Below are positions 33,965 through 46,707 of a stretch of 64,000 nt of DNA, piece by piece. Location: contig OW679197.1 in the NCBI GenBank assembly GCA_940337035.1, positions 54,085,903 to 54,149,902 of the forward strand, given 5' to 3'. Position 1 is the first letter of the stretch. Every line of letters starts with the position of its first letter. The DNA comes from Agriotes lineatus. Taxonomy: Eukaryota > Arthropoda > Insecta > Coleoptera > Elateridae. The position numbers and the translations under genes were made by a program. The notes under the pieces are model-generated. The model worked only from the letters and a program-made list of their open reading frames with translations. It did no database searches and was not told where the DNA came from.

Positions 33965-35540
33965 ATATATATGGTTATATGCTATTTTAGTTACAAGAGT
34001 AGAAAAAAATTATTAACATATTGTATGGACGCAGTTAGAAATATTTTTGAGTTATCTGATACGTTTCGCTTCCCTGCAGATTGAATTAGAAATATGTTAA
34101 CTACATATTTCAATTTGCACGGCTCTCTTGCACGGCCATCTGGTCACAACAAGATGCGACATGAAGACATCTGGGCCCCACCAGGGATTATATAAAGCCA
34201 TCTGGTCGCAGCCAGATTTAGGTGATCGCACCAGGTGATTTGGGTGGGGGGGCAACAACACGCATGTCTCGAAACCCCACTGTATGCTCCACTTACGTTC
34301 TCCTAACTGAACGAAGTGGAAGAAAGCCTCAAACGAATATAAAAGAGCGATGCCCGGGTAGTTAAAAACGGTTGATTCTATAATCTGAGTTAAATCTAGC
34401 TGCCACCGGGAGCAGTCTTAGACCCCAGAGGGCTTAAGGCTTTCACAAGCAGCCGCGAGCCCCGTTTAATCCTGCTAAGCAAAGAGTCATCAGTCTAGAA
34501 CCGAGCGTAGCTATCACCTGCCTGAGCATCCACAGCGCATCGCAGAGCGCAAGGAAAGTCATGTTAACAGGCTCGCTACCGCTCCACTAATAATTAACAC
34601 CTCGATCTTTTTAAGCTTCAGGGTTCATGGAAAATCATGTTGGTATGCTTTAAAAAATTCTGATAACTAAACATTTCCTAGTCAGCTTCTCCTGTGCTTC
34701 AGCCCTTACTAGTGTAAAGACATTCATTTTCCGTTTCCAATTCCTGCACCTCCAAAATACTCAAACTTCAACATTTTAAGGTAAAATTCAGCGGCTATTA
34801 ACCATATGATTTTAGCTTGTCGTAGTTACATGCGAGTGAGACCAGCGCTCTTTTTAGTAGCCGCTCAAGAACCTCAAATTGACGCACGTTGAGTTGCAGC
34901 CCCTTTGGCGTTTGTAATCGCCCAAGCTTGCACCTCTAGATCCAAGAACACCATTTTTCATTTATTTTAATTATACATACATTTGGTTTAGCTGACAGGC
35001 ACTATTTATTTTGTACCGTAGATTTAAGAATAGTTATTATTTATACAGTTGGCTCCATTTTATCACTCCAGATCTTTACAGACCTTGGCTCTGATCTACC
35101 GTGTGGCTTTGTAAAAGTCATCAAAATACTAAACAATTAGAGAGGGCATTATATATCTATTAGGACAATTTTTTTTAAAATATTTATAAAATTGCGGATA
35201 TATTCTCGATTTAGTACAAGTATGTACTAGTTCTGTTTCACATGGCAGCATCTTGGGACCAATATTATTTTTTATATTAATTTTCGATCTGGTATATCTA
35301 ATATAAATAATGAAATCTATAATAATACTATTTTCAAATATCCTCCATGTTCTGCTAGGTGCAAGTTTTTTTTACTATAAAATCTATTCACATTTTTGGC
35401 GTCTTTTTGAACAACCACTTGGCGCGAGCCTGATAACTGATAAGATTAATGTATTGATTTATTTTGAGGAACATTAACATGTGTTATTTCGGCAGGTTTA
35501 AATTAATAGGTGTGTGGGCAAATAGGAAGTAGGCCAATAC
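33965..35540. other. Unassigned; GC-richer 34130-34620 with a TATA-like box
   Basis: A stretch near 34140-34230 contains related phrases (CCATCTGGTCACAAC and CCATCTGGTCGCAGC). AATATAAAAGAGCG at about 34338 is a plausible TATA box followed by a GC-richer leader to 34600. No downstream coding frame is visible, so this might be a solo LTR or an old promoter. The rest is AT-rich. Confidence 0.3.
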
Positions 35541-37134
35541 CACCTAAAGAACACAGGCCTCAGCTCTCTGAACTCATTGGCTCGTGACCGTGACGTCAGC
35601 TACATGTTGATTGCAAATCTCAATTATAATTAAGCTTTTTTAATAGCAGCTTACTGGTTATAATGGTGTACCGGCTTCTTCAGAAGTTGTCTAAAGAAAA
35701 CTTCTCAAGGAGCTGACAGCATGGGCAGAGAAACATCAAGTTTAAATCGACGACCACGGCATAACCCGGAAGAACCTACCATTATGGACAGCGGTCGTAA
35801 AAGCCTGCATTTAGCGTACTGGTTGCCTTCGTTAGCGTTTGGTGGTATGTGTGTGAGTGATTTACCATCAGTATTGCACAAGTAAACACGTAAATAACCG
35901 TTTCAATAAATGTACTGTCACGGCCTTGCGATTTGCTAGCGTCTCAAAACAGTTGCCTGTGAATAAACGTTTTTCATAGCGGTTTATATTTATACCATAT
36001 TTGTGGAAGTGTTTCTATTCATCTATCATCATTATACCGAATACGTGTTCAACTCCTGGGTGTCGATGCTGAATTTCCATTGAAGCTCATAGTTTTTTAT
36101 TAACCCTAGGAAGACCAAGAGGGGTTAAAAAGTACCCACGAGTTTTCTCTTAGCCAGTATTTTAACTATTGTCGTTTCTAAAAATTTCAAAAAATATATA
36201 TTTTAGCTATGTTTACACTTTATTAGACATCACAAGTTATTATTGTTACTTTTTCGTAAATATTTTTTATGACTCCAAAATGTCCTGGTGGACATTAAGT
36301 ATTCTTTCTTGATCCAACCGGAGACTAACACTGTGTCACATAAAATCGCTTTTACAGAGCTTGTACGGTATTGTTGTAGTTCATAACTACAATTAATTAC
36401 ATGCTCCAAATACTGCATGTATGTAGTGGAAACACTATTTTTATTTTTAGTTAGTGGTTTAGTATGAACGTTTTATTAAATAAGAAAACATTTTTGTTTC
36501 ATTTATACTTCAATGTAGATATTAGATGCTATAATAGAATGTGGGCATTTACTAACCCCCATTGCTCCAACTGGTTACTAAAAAAGATTGATCCTTTTAG
36601 GATTAATAATTGATTGCGAATATTCTACTTTTCTGCTTTGTACGAAAACTTGGAAAGGAAAATAATAATTCAGTTAGATAGACTAAAGAGACTTCTAAAA
36701 CTTTTGTATTTGCACCTTGGCTCTAGGATTAATAGGAGAACAAATATTTAGGCATTACGAATTTAAAATGGGATTTTGTACGTTACGCAGGCAGCGTACA
36801 CACTATGTATGGAGGAGGTAGAAAATTTAGATCTAGACTATCTTGTAATAGCTATTAACGTAACAAGTACATAATGTAGGACTTTATTTGATGGTTCTCT
36901 TATGACCGAGCGAATTTTGTGGGCGAGGTCAATAAAGAAGAGGAGTCAGTAAAGTCAGATTATGTACGAGTTGTATGCAAAGCTTTATGTTCGACGGCTA
37001 AAATCGAAAATAATCGAATTTATAAATTTGACGTCTATTCTGTGACAGCAAAACCTTTCACATTAAAGTGCCTCTATGGATATTGACAAGTATTTATTTT
37101 TACATTGAGCTGATGTAAAGGTACTTTATGGTAT

Positions 37135-37164
37135 TAGTAAAATAAAGTAAACTTTATTTTACTA
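37135..37164. repeat. Perfect hairpin
   Basis: A perfect 13-base inverted repeat (TAGTAAAATAAAG ... CTTTATTTTACTA) with a TAAA loop. No following gene, so its role is unknown. Confidence 0.7.
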
Positions 37165-37282
37165 GTACTGGAAGAGCTACTTTATCGCCGCGAAACTATG
37201 TCATAAACAGTACTTTACAGTACAGTCATACATAAATGATATTATAGGTTTTATAAAATAGTAGTGCCTCGACACCGAAAGG

Positions 37283-37426
37283 TAGAAGAGGACCGGATTA
37301 TGTATGTATTTTTTAAGTAACTACTAACTAAAATGTACTGTTATAGCATTGAGCTAGAAGAGGACCGGATTATGTATGTATTTTTTAAGTAACTACTAAC
37401 TAAAATGTACTGTTATAGCATTGAGC
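37283..37426 (+). repeat. 72-bp perfect tandem duplication
   Basis: Two adjacent 72-base units (starting TAGAAGAGGACCGGATTATG at 37283 and 37355) look identical. This implies a very recent duplication or an assembly artefact. Confidence 0.92.
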
Positions 37427-38235
37427 TAAAAATTAATAATTTAGAAATATTATAATTCGTATCAATATAACAAGTTATACGAGAAGTATATTTATTGAAA
37501 ATAATGGCCCCCACAGTCTAAAAACGCTCCTACGCGCCTGGAGTTTGTGAATAAAATATACAGAGGCTCAGAAAATTAAATGAAAGTTTATAAATGAGAA
37601 CTGTAAAGAGATACGACATGAAATACGAAATGAAATAACAGAGAAGGTTGTCAACATTCAAAGTAGTTCACTCTAGTTTCTCTAATTATATTCAAATATC
37701 GTAACGATATGATAGTATATTTGAGGGCTCGCCATCAGATAGCTGCAGAGAACGGCGTGTGGTTCTTTAAATGATGTAATTTTCGAATAAGATGAGCGCC
37801 AACAAATTTTTCAATTACAAAAAATATACTCAGACAAGTCAAGAACTTATAAACTCAGAGTAATCGCAGCATTCACTAACACAACATCTGAAATTCAGAA
37901 GTATAGCAGTAACAAACTTAGACACTGAAAGATATAAGTATGTACATTAGATTTATTAAACAAAGCATGCATATAATAACCAGTACATAATTATTATAAG
38001 GTGTTATTCTGAGTTATCTACTAAAAAGGAAAGGGACACTCCAATTTAACGTTATCATAGTAATTAGTACATTACAACTACTCAAACAAATGTAGAACTA
38101 CTAAAAGGTGCCGTTACGTATCAAATACAGTTACAGCTTATTTTATCAGGTTTGTGATACGAATATCATTAAACACAACTTATTACATTGCATTCCTTAA
38201 CTGAGAGCTATAACTTATGCCAGAGGTGATGACCC

Positions 38236-38451
38236 ATGCCCCCAAACGGGCTCGAAGAAACGGTTTCAAGAGGTAAACCGAAGAACCCCAAACAGCTTAT
38301 AACAGCGGCTGCAGGCAGTCAACGCCAGCAGACCGTCATTTACGAAGCAGTCCAGGGAGGGTATTCCAAACTTGAACTAGGCTCTCCTAGCACTGGAAGA
38401 TCACCGAAGCCTCCTAAACCTCCGGGTGACGTTTGTAGTAGCATCATCTAG
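38236..38451 (+). CDS. Small open frame of unknown function
   Basis: A 71-codon frame starting MPPNGLEETVSRGKPKNPKQ and ending SPKPPKPPGDVCSSII. It is proline- and glycine-rich and G+C-richer than its neighbours. No domain, signal peptide or membrane segment is recognised. It could be a remnant of a retroelement gag/ORF1 or an exon; it has no supporting neighbours. Confidence 0.2.
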   Translation: MPPNGLEETVSRGKPKNPKQLITAAAGSQRQQTVIYEAVQGGYSKLELGSPSTGRSPKPPKPPGDVCSSII

Positions 38452-38459
38452 CAAGCAAC

Positions 38460-40290
38460 CGTACTCGTTGGTAACTTGTACCGTGCTATTGAAGTATTTC
38501 ACCTAGGTGATGCCTGTATAATTATACAGGCGAACAGCCAATACGACAAGGAAATTCTGTATTTTTAACCCGTCTTAAGACGTGGACGAAAGTTCCAAAA
38601 CAGTGCCCAAGGCTCTAACCTGCATACCAGCAAAGCTTCCTCATAAAATAATTCACGAAATCTGAAACTAAAATCTAAACTTGGTGCACCATACCCACAA
38701 AATCCTGCCGAAGAAGGACGTTACATTTTTCCCAATCGAACAACGGAAAAACAAAAATTTGTTATCAAACAGCTGTTCCGACTGCCTGTAAAACAGAATA
38801 AGTACATCCAAACGCTAACACTGCGTTTAGACAACGACCGTCCCCCAGTGAAGAAGCTTTTACACGGCCATGTATTTTACACAAAATAAATCTCAAGTTA
38901 ATTACGCTTTTGACACGTAACAAGATATATGGAAAAATTAAAATAATATTTGAAAAAATATGTAATGGCCCAATTTCTAACAAAAGATAAAGGTATTATG
39001 AAGTCTTTTACGGCCATTGTCGTTAAGTAGTTGTCTGTTACTTAATACAGATGTTGCAAGAACAGTACATAGACGGCACGTATAAAGCACAAAATAAAAT
39101 CCATAACCCCTTGGAAAATGTAATGCAGGAAGAAGAAAAGAATAATAATGGCAATTTCGCACTGAATTTGAACGATGGGGACCTCAATATCCTCGCAACT
39201 AATGTAGTTGCAAGAGTGGCTAACTAACATCAGTAGTGAGATAATTGAAAACCTTATCCAAGACACTACTATAGAAATATTATCAAATACCAATCCCTAA
39301 ACAGATATTGCGAAAATTTTAAACAAGCGCCATCATTATGCATCAAAAATTCTAGTTAAAATCAATGCAGGGTGGAAAAATCCATAGACAGAGTAAAGTA
39401 GAAAGATGTTTTAAATAGGTACTAAAAGAAATATGCGTCAATTACAAAGGCAGAAGAATAATTCAAAACCTGTGGAAATATAAAACAGCCAGAAGATAAT
39501 GTAATAAATAAACTGAACAGGCAAAAATAATAAAAGCATCAGGTAGGGTTAAAGTATTTATCGATAACTGTTTAAACTTTTTGTAAATTAGTAATGTTAA
39601 ATAATGCAGGCAAAGTATCTTTATCTTTTAAACTTTCTTTTTCAGTATCTTGATTTCTATGCGCTGCTTTAAAAAATTGTAATTTCTTGACAAATCTGAA
39701 TCATTCTCTCAGTATTGAGCTAAGCATTTGTAAATATCTCTTCAATTTTGATCTCTTAGTCGAACGATCTATATTCAAGAAATACAGTTCCTGCTTCTCC
39801 GCTAAAGTTGTGCCTTCCTGTTTGCTTTTTGGGGTTACATTTTGAACCTCCCTAAATCTGTAATCGTGTTACAGGAATGCCGTGTTCTACGGGGTGTAAC
39901 TGTACGTTACTTTTTAAGTACTCTGTATATTATATAATCAGTAGGTGTAACACTGGTTGCCTACACTCAGACGTCTTACACTAAGGTTATTGACATCAGG
40001 ATCATATGATCAATGACGTAACCAGAGGCCTCGAACATAACCTTAGATGTATTACATGACAACATGACATAATAATAACAGCTACGAATGTAACCCACGT
40101 GTTTATACTGTACCTATAGCTGGACGTAAGTTTAAAACCCACATTGTATTTTAGATCATTGTAGAAGAAACTGTATGACGTGTGTAACTTAATTTGATAT
40201 TAAATTTTATTGTATACAATTTCATCAGGGCCCTACGTGCCAATATTTTAAAATCTACTTGTTAAGCTTTTCCAACCTAAATATCAAAGA
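38460..40290. other. Unassigned stretch upstream of the MBLAC1-like gene
   Basis: Mostly non-coding. An open run of 59 codons (39050-39229, MLQEQYIDGTYKAQ...) has no recognised motif. A short inverted repeat CTAAGGTTAT/ATAACCTTAG spans 39981-40051. The last ~300 bases before the start codon would hold the promoter and 5' UTR of the MBLAC1-like gene, but no core promoter element stands out. A TTTCATCAG tract at about 40223 could be a splice acceptor of a 5' UTR intron. Confidence 0.35.
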
Positions 40291-40291
40291 A

Positions 40292-40903
40292 ATGACGTCC
40301 AAGTCCAAATATGAAGTAGTAGTGCTCTTCGATGGCTATTCCAAAGAGACCGAAAAGGGCACGTTGGCGAACTGCACGTGCACACTTATAAAGGGGCCCA
40401 AAAACATCATCGTTGACACCATGACAGCCTGGGATGGCCAGAAGCTGCTCGACGCACTGGAGTGCCAAAAGATGGACTGTGACAGCATCGACTATGTAAT
40501 TTGCACTCATGGACATTCCGACCACGTGGGTTGCAATTATCTATTTAAGAAAGCTCTTCATATAGTAGGTTATTGCATATCGCACGGGGATGTTTATTTC
40601 CACCACGACTTTAACTCCAGCAAAGAGTACGTCATCGATAACTGGGTTAAGGTAGTGCCAACTCCAGGGCACACGATGCAGGATGTGTCTGTTATAGTGA
40701 GCACTGATAAAGGCACCGTTGTCGTTGCTGGGGATTTGTTCGAGAATGAGCATGACTTGAAGGATGATAGCATTTGGAAAACTGCAGGGAGCGACTCGCA
40801 GGAGCTGCAGACGAAGAACCGGAAAAGAATTCTAGCCATTGCTGACTGGATTGTGCCTGGCCACGGGCCAATGTTTCAGGTCACTAAGTTACATAAACGT
40901 TGA
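40292..40903 (+). CDS. MBLAC1: MBLAC1-like metallo-beta-lactamase-fold hydrolase, complete
   Basis: 203 codons from ATG 40292 (GAAATGACG, purine at -3) to TGA 40901-40903, in one exon. The metal-binding signature is complete: THGHSDHVG at residues 72-80 (H73, H75, D77, H78), H127 in TPGHTMQDVSV, D148 in VVAGDLFENE, and H191 in IVPGHGPMF. The GDLFE and VPGHGPMF blocks and the short length fit metallo-beta-lactamase domain-containing protein 1, cytosolic/nuclear in mammals, where it has been described as an RNase acting on histone pre-mRNA 3' ends. Transfer of that activity to this protein is an inference. No signal peptide or membrane segment. Codon use is GC-richer than the flanks, typical of a conserved host gene in AT-rich DNA. 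An ATTAAA polyadenylation-type signal lies at 40969-40974. Neighbours are transposons and give no functional hint. Confidence 0.88.
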   Translation: MTSKSKYEVVVLFDGYSKETEKGTLANCTCTLIKGPKNIIVDTMTAWDGQKLLDALECQKMDCDSIDYVICTHGHSDHVGCNYLFKKALHIVGYCISHGDVYFHHDFNSSKEYVIDNWVKVVPTPGHTMQDVSVIVSTDKGTVVVAGDLFENEHDLKDDSIWKTAGSDSQELQTKNRKRILAIADWIVPGHGPMFQVTKLHKR

Positions 40904-40968
40904 GGCTGTGTACTTGATTTTACTTGAAATTGAAAGGCGTTTTTGTACTTATCCTTAACATCTGTGCT

Positions 40969-40974
40969 ATTAAA
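40969..40974 (+). terminator. ATTAAA polyadenylation-type signal of the MBLAC1-like gene
   Basis: First canonical variant of the poly(A) signal, 66 bases after the stop codon. Cleavage position not determined. Confidence 0.4.
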
Positions 40975-43250
40975 ACATGACTTAATCCAATGGTCATATT
41001 AAAAGGGCTTCCAATGTAAAAATTGAAGTAGCATGTTAAAACGCACATAAAACTGTTCATGAAACTCATTCAAAGCGACCGTCAAATATGCAAAATAATG
41101 TTTTTCTACAACCTTTACAGAAAGCAGTCTTTTCATCCCTGTAACTAAGAGATGAAAGTGCTGTATTTTCTCATGACGGAAGAAAAAACAAATGCTGGTA
41201 GGAAAACAGTAGAAAAATTATCGTAATCTCAGAAACTGATTGCTACTCGACATATTTGATGTTTTGATTTTAACGGGCACTTAAATTGTTAGCAATTTTT
41301 ATTACAAAATATGACCTACGCTGCCAAATTAAAATTATGTAAGATTGACTTATTGTAAAGGTCGTAGAAAAATCATATGTATATCTTGACAAAAGTATCA
41401 TTTCCTTCATTTGTGTTTTTCTAGCCCGAACACACTATTCATTCTTGGGATGAAACGATGTACTGGCCGTCCTTAATTAACCTACAAATAGTTACGTTAC
41501 AGTGTATCAGAAATTTTCGAACTAACACATATCGTCCATCTTTTTGCAACGTGACTCAGAGCAGGCTTGATTATACATTATGTAAGAGTAGAGATGGAAA
41601 TTTAGTTAAAAACCAGGTTTTGATGTGGGTTACAAATGAAGTTCGCAAGGTAACTCAAACCAAAATTTCCGCTTATTTTCAAAAATTTGTCGTTAAACTT
41701 ACGAAAGCAATAATGAATCGCTCTTTTGGCATTTTGAAGATATGAATTAAGAAACTTTGTAATAACTTTTGCAGTTCAAACAGCCGTCAAAAGTGACGTT
41801 AGCGATACTTTTAAGGTTAAGTTAGTACACTGAGCAAAATATTAGAAGTGACAGCCTGCTCGAGTCATATTGGAAGAAGATCGACTATAACAGTTATTAT
41901 AAACGAAGATCATTAAAAACAAAACAAAACAAAAGTGTTTATTTATCCAGACAAAAAATATTTACAAAAATTCTGTAGGTGGTTGAATGCGAGTTGAATA
42001 TAACCATGTCAATTTAGCATCTCACTAATTAAAAAAATATCAAAATCTGCATTGCCACCACACAAAAATATAAATAACTAGAATTATTATGTTACCAAAT
42101 CAGTGGAAATGCTGGAAACGAGTTTTGTAAACAAATAATACATAACTTATGCTGCTTATATTACTAAAGAAACATCATAATTGTTTGTACCCAATTACAC
42201 TTGGGCAATATATTCTTTCAGGCAACTAGTTCTATCTATGAAAGAAAAAATCTGCAACCATACTTTGTTCCCAACTTAAAAAACCACTAATCTGTTGATT
42301 AGGTTGGTAAAATAAAAAGACCCTAGATAATTTTTCATACTAAATTAATAACACTGTTAATTATGACATATCTCTGATTACGCTATTTATTTGATTCAAA
42401 ATAAAATTTTAATTCGTTCAAATTGGTTTTTTTAACTCTTATTAGCACATTTTAAACATTAATATTGATTATTTGTGTTTAAAAATGCCCAGAGAAACTA
42501 AAAATTAGATTTACTTTACGATAACACAGAATTCACACGAATTGACAATCTTGACACAACCTAAAAATTACAGTTCTCGCCAAATTTTCCTCTCGACAGC
42601 TTTGCCAATAGAAACTATCGAGGAGAATGTGATATTGGTGGTTTTGACATTTTTGAACGGAGTATACAGAGTGAATTAGAAACGAACTACATCTAGTTCC
42701 CCTTGATTTTTTTTTTTTGCACGAAAATTTGTATGTACTGCTATGTTCTTTACTGTTCTCGAGCTAGCCGAGCTATCAATACTCAAGTATACTTAGCTCA
42801 AACAATAAAATGCTTAACATAAAAATTTACATGCAAAACAATTTCAATGGCAACTAGAGTGAGTTCTTTTTTAAACACTGTAGTATACCAACATGTATCA
42901 GATGTATGTACGTGAATGACCTCAAGTGAAGCATACGGAAATTTGTTAATTTTTATTACCCAACTATAGGATTTATTGATAGAGAAAAAACTTCAAATAC
43001 AAAAGTTGTTGGATTTTACCCGAACTACCAGAGAAAACAAATGAGCATCACAAAATACTAAAGTACCAACAACAGCAGTTTTTCAAAATGGGACACCGTG
43101 TATATTTTTTAAAATCTTTGAGGAGTGATTTCAAATATGTATAACAAGTGTAACTCTGTAACTATCTCCAGTTCTTCTTGTTCTGAATATTTCATTTTCA
43201 ATACTAGTTTATTACTTTAATACTTCTTTGTGTTATTGGTTTGACGTATG
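40975..43250. other. Unassigned AT-rich stretch
   Basis: No supported gene. A 95-codon open frame (41458-41745) shows no motif and is probably chance. No repeat with a clear partner elsewhere in the window was recognised. Confidence 0.4.
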
Positions 43251-43444
43251 AATGCATAGTGACTGCCAAAAAGTCGGTTTCAAATGGGAAACATTTTTAT
43301 TTAAATTTTTCAAAAAAACTTTATGGCAAAAATTTGTGTATGCCGAATAATTTTTATTTTGAAAATGCATTTTCGAAACTGCCAAAATCCAAAAAATGCT
43401 ATTTTTTTCGAATTTAAGCAAAATTTTCACTAATAATTAACTTA

Positions 43445-44081
43445 CAGGGTGTTTCCTGAAGTAATCGACTTACACAATGTGTTATAGAGGTGATTCTAAC
43501 CAAAAATATTCATATACACTTTAGGTCAATTCTTTCCGTTCTTGAGATATTGACAAAGAAAAAATGTGCTTCAATTAATGTAAATTTACGTATTTAAATA
43601 AGAAATACCATAACAAAATAAAAAAACTATTATTATAATAATTGCTACTTTAAACATGCTGCTAGTCTTTGAGCCATACTTTGTTGCCAGTTAATATCTG
43701 CAAGTTCATTTCGTAGAAAATCTACTGCCTCAACTATTCTTGCAATCAAGATTTAAGGCAATCTTAAAAGAGAGCCTAATGGCTAAAGGTCAGGAGAACG
43801 TGCAGGCCATAGTAAAGGACCCCCTCTTCCTATCCACCGCTCAGGATGGTTCTGGGCACGCTTGCTAATTAATGATTATTTTGGCCGTTCTTACTTATCA
43901 ACAAATTTCATTTTATCTAACTTATCTATACGTAATTTTACATTAATTGATGCACATTTTTTCTTGTGTCGATATCTCAAGAACGGAAAGGAATTGACCT
44001 AAAGTGTAAAGGAATTTTTTGTTCAGAATCATCTTTAGAACACATGGTGTACGTTTGTGGGTTACCTCAGGGATCACCCTG
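43445..44081. mobile_element. Mariner-like element with long inverted ends, deleted
   Basis: Begins CAGGGTGTTTCCTGA and ends (minus strand) CAGGGTGATCCCTGA, each flanked by TA. Inverted similarity extends ~170 bases inward and includes TTTAGGTCAATTC and CGTTCTTGAGATAT. The interior keeps only the C-terminal part of a transposase on the minus strand. Inserted in the foldback element, hence younger than it. Confidence 0.85.
43660..43862 (-). pseudogene. Remnant of a mariner-like transposase C-terminus
   Basis: Minus strand from 43862 reads RAQNHPERWIGRGGPLLWPA and RSPDL, which holds the last catalytic aspartate of a DDD-type mariner transposase, then a stop. After a frameshift it reads ARIVEAVDFLRNELADINWQ and QSMAQRLAACLK. 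The N-terminal and first catalytic regions are deleted. Confidence 0.7.
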
Positions 44082-44407
44082 TATATTTAAATGGCTTCTA
44101 AAAATCTAATCTACCCCAGCTAATGAATTACTTGGACAAAAATCCTTTCACAGTTACCTAAATGAGGGGATTTTTCTTTATTCAGTTTAGATGTTTAAGT
44201 CATTTAAGTAAGCATAATGTGAGATGCTATGGATTGTTTTACTGTCAAATGGAATTACGAAATTGTTTTCACGTTTTGAGTTTTTAAGCTGAGTTCTTTT
44301 GTGTTGCCTATCTAAAGTAATAATAGAAAATGAATAATTTAACAAAGATTATTTTAAAATTTAAGTAGGACTTTTTTCAAAATGTTGTTTTTAGATAAAA
44401 AATAATA

Positions 44408-45098
44408 CAGCCAGACCTCGCCGTTCGCGGCTTTGCGGTTCACCGATTTGATTTTACGCGGGGCACCTTTGTGCTCCCTTTTCTTTGCCGTTCGCGGATT
44501 GCTTTGCCGTTCGCGGATGGAATTGCCAATTGTTTCAACTTTCACACTAACGGTCTTATAAAGGCCATTAATCTGCGTTAACTTTAATTCGCTGTTAAAA
44601 TGAACAAAAGCACACAAAAATTTGTTTACTAATGAATAATATGTCATAAGCCTCAACGTTTTGATGAGCTTTTGTTTATTTTAACAGCGATTTAAAGTTA
44701 ACATCAGATTAGTGACCTTTATAAGACCGGCTGTAAGTAAATAAAGCAGGCGTATGCGGTTTATGTCATGAACACCTAAATAACATTATTTATCATGAAC
44801 TTGTAAACACACTTATCGAGCCTATTTCTTTGAATCTCTTATTATCAAATTGGACCTGAAATAAATTGTAAAATTATATATTAAATAAACAAATGGACAT
44901 TCGAGCTCTACATTCAAGTGACAGACTCTTGTTACGTATGGAATTTTAGTTCAAGCTCGAGGTTGCGTAGTATAAATAAATCTAGCTAATGGAACCTAAC
45001 CCCGTTTTTATCATTTATGTGTTTACTTGCGCATCGCGGTTTTGCGCTTCGCGGCATTCTTCTGAAACGTAACCCCCACGAACGGCGAGATCTGCCTG
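44408..45098. mobile_element. Tigger/pogo-like MITE
   Basis: CAGCCAGACCTCGCCGTTCG at the left and, on the minus strand, CAGGCAGATCTCGCCGTTCG at the right, with TA on both sides (44406-44407, 45099-45100). The CAG...CTCG tip resembles pogo/Tigger elements. Inside, a second inverted repeat (44554-44728) uses GGTCTTATAAAGG and TTTAACAGCG blocks. No transposase frame survives. Confidence 0.75.
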
Positions 45099-45229
45099 TA
45101 TTTTAATTAACTTTATGGTAAAATTTTTCTTTATCTTGGCTAGTAAATGTAATATTTTTTCTAAAACTTCTGATCACGAATTTGATTTTCAAAAAAATTT
45201 GATGCCATCATTTTGGCGATCACTGTATA

Positions 45230-46700
45230 TTAGGTATCGGAAAAGCTAGCTTTATTTTAGTATTTATGGTGCTCATTTATCTCCTCTGATGACATATTCT
45301 GGTGGTTTGGATAAAATCTTGCAACTTTTGTACTCAGTTTTTTTTATCTCGATTAATAACCCTTATACATGTGTGTTGAAATATACGTGAACACATGTAC
45401 AATAAATGTTAGTTTTTTAAAATCTTGAGCATCGAGTTAAAAAGGTTTTGGATTCCTAGGTTATGATGTAACATTCAAGTATTTCAATTTTGAAATTAAA
45501 TAAATTTTTGAAACACTTAAACTGTTGGCCTTCTGTAAAATTTCGTTTGTGTTAGATAATTGAAATTTTACTGCAACTACTGATTATCATAATCATAACT
45601 CGATTATTAATTAGTTTTTGTTTCTTTCTTTACTGTTAGTAATGCTACAGCAGTTCATAACTAAAGACTTTTTTCATCGGCATAGTTCATAATAGCTTTA
45701 ATATTAACAATGTTTCAAATCTCACAGATGTAGACAGTAATTCACAGTTCCTAAATAATCTATTAGTTCTAAATTACTGATATAATTTAAATAATAGTTA
45801 TTTATGGTCTCCTCAGTCCTTATTCCCCACTGGGAATGTGGTGGTCAGTGTTGCGTGTGCGTTATATTACAAATAAATCACGCAAGAAAAGTTAAGCTCT
45901 CGAGGCCGTTATGCTGAGTGGAGTGTTTTCTCGAGTGAATTATTTGTAATAACACATGGGTGCCAAGAATTCAATAAATACCAAAATAACATACATTTTC
46001 TATCAACAGCTGTGAAAATTCAAAGTTAAAGTGACATGGAGTTAGTTATAGTACCTATAAAGTCACATGTGGGTTATGGCCCATATAACTCAAATAACTG
46101 AAATCGGCATATCTATGCCCTCATAATAGGCATGTGCTGGATAAATAATATAATTTTGCAGCATTTACAGTCAGCCAATATGAAAATATAATTTGAAACT
46201 TGAAAATACTCTTTGGTAGGATCAATTTAATAATAATAAAACTAAAACCTTACTATTCTAGATCTAACATATAGGAATTAACGGTTTTAAAATTATTTGT
46301 GCACAGACATTTTAAGTTGTTTAAGTTGAACCTCAAGCCTAGTCACAATATATCTTTGTTGCAAAGATTAACTACTATTCAGTTTGTGTTGTATATTTTA
46401 TACTAGTGTTTAAATTTGTCTCTAATTTTTCTGTTATTTGTGTTAATTAATTATATATAAGTTTTTGCTATATTTATATTTGTTTACTTTTTGTTGAAAT
46501 AAACATTGTGATGCTATTTGTCCTTTGTTTTAAAAAATATTTCTAGCTAACGTGTGCAGCCTTAAAGACATGTCCTGTTATCCTCTTTGCTTGTGCGAGT
46601 TAAAAGTACTTCTCTTATTATTAATGTCTTCTCGAGGAAAAGTCTCATTAGGTAAGTTGACACAGCGATAGCCTCATAATCAAGAAAAAATAAGATAAAG
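45230..46700. other. Unassigned AT-rich stretch
   Basis: No gene, RNA or partnered repeat recognised. Confidence 0.4.
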
Positions 46701-46707
46701 GTTCACC

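Larger units (their letters stand above)
43257..45226. mobile_element. Foldback element (CCGCCAAAAAGTCG family), copy 2, with two nested insertions
   Basis: Left end GTGACTGCCAAAAAGTCGG and right end (minus strand CAGTGATCGCCAAAATGATG, followed by TATA) are inverted copies of the family at 16539-18375. The internal block with GCTAATGAATTACTTGGAC and TTCACAGTTACCTAAATGAG matches copy 1. Two younger TA-flanked elements sit inside: 43445-44081 and 44408-45098. Confidence 0.7.

Noticed and set aside
40259..40291. 11-codon N-terminal extension of the MBLAC1-like protein
   Set aside because: It would start at TTG; ATG 40292 has a better context and gives the family's expected start.
41458..41745. 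95-codon frame downstream of the MBLAC1-like gene
   Set aside because: No motif, no splice or promoter context, AT-rich codons and no relation to a family I recognise.
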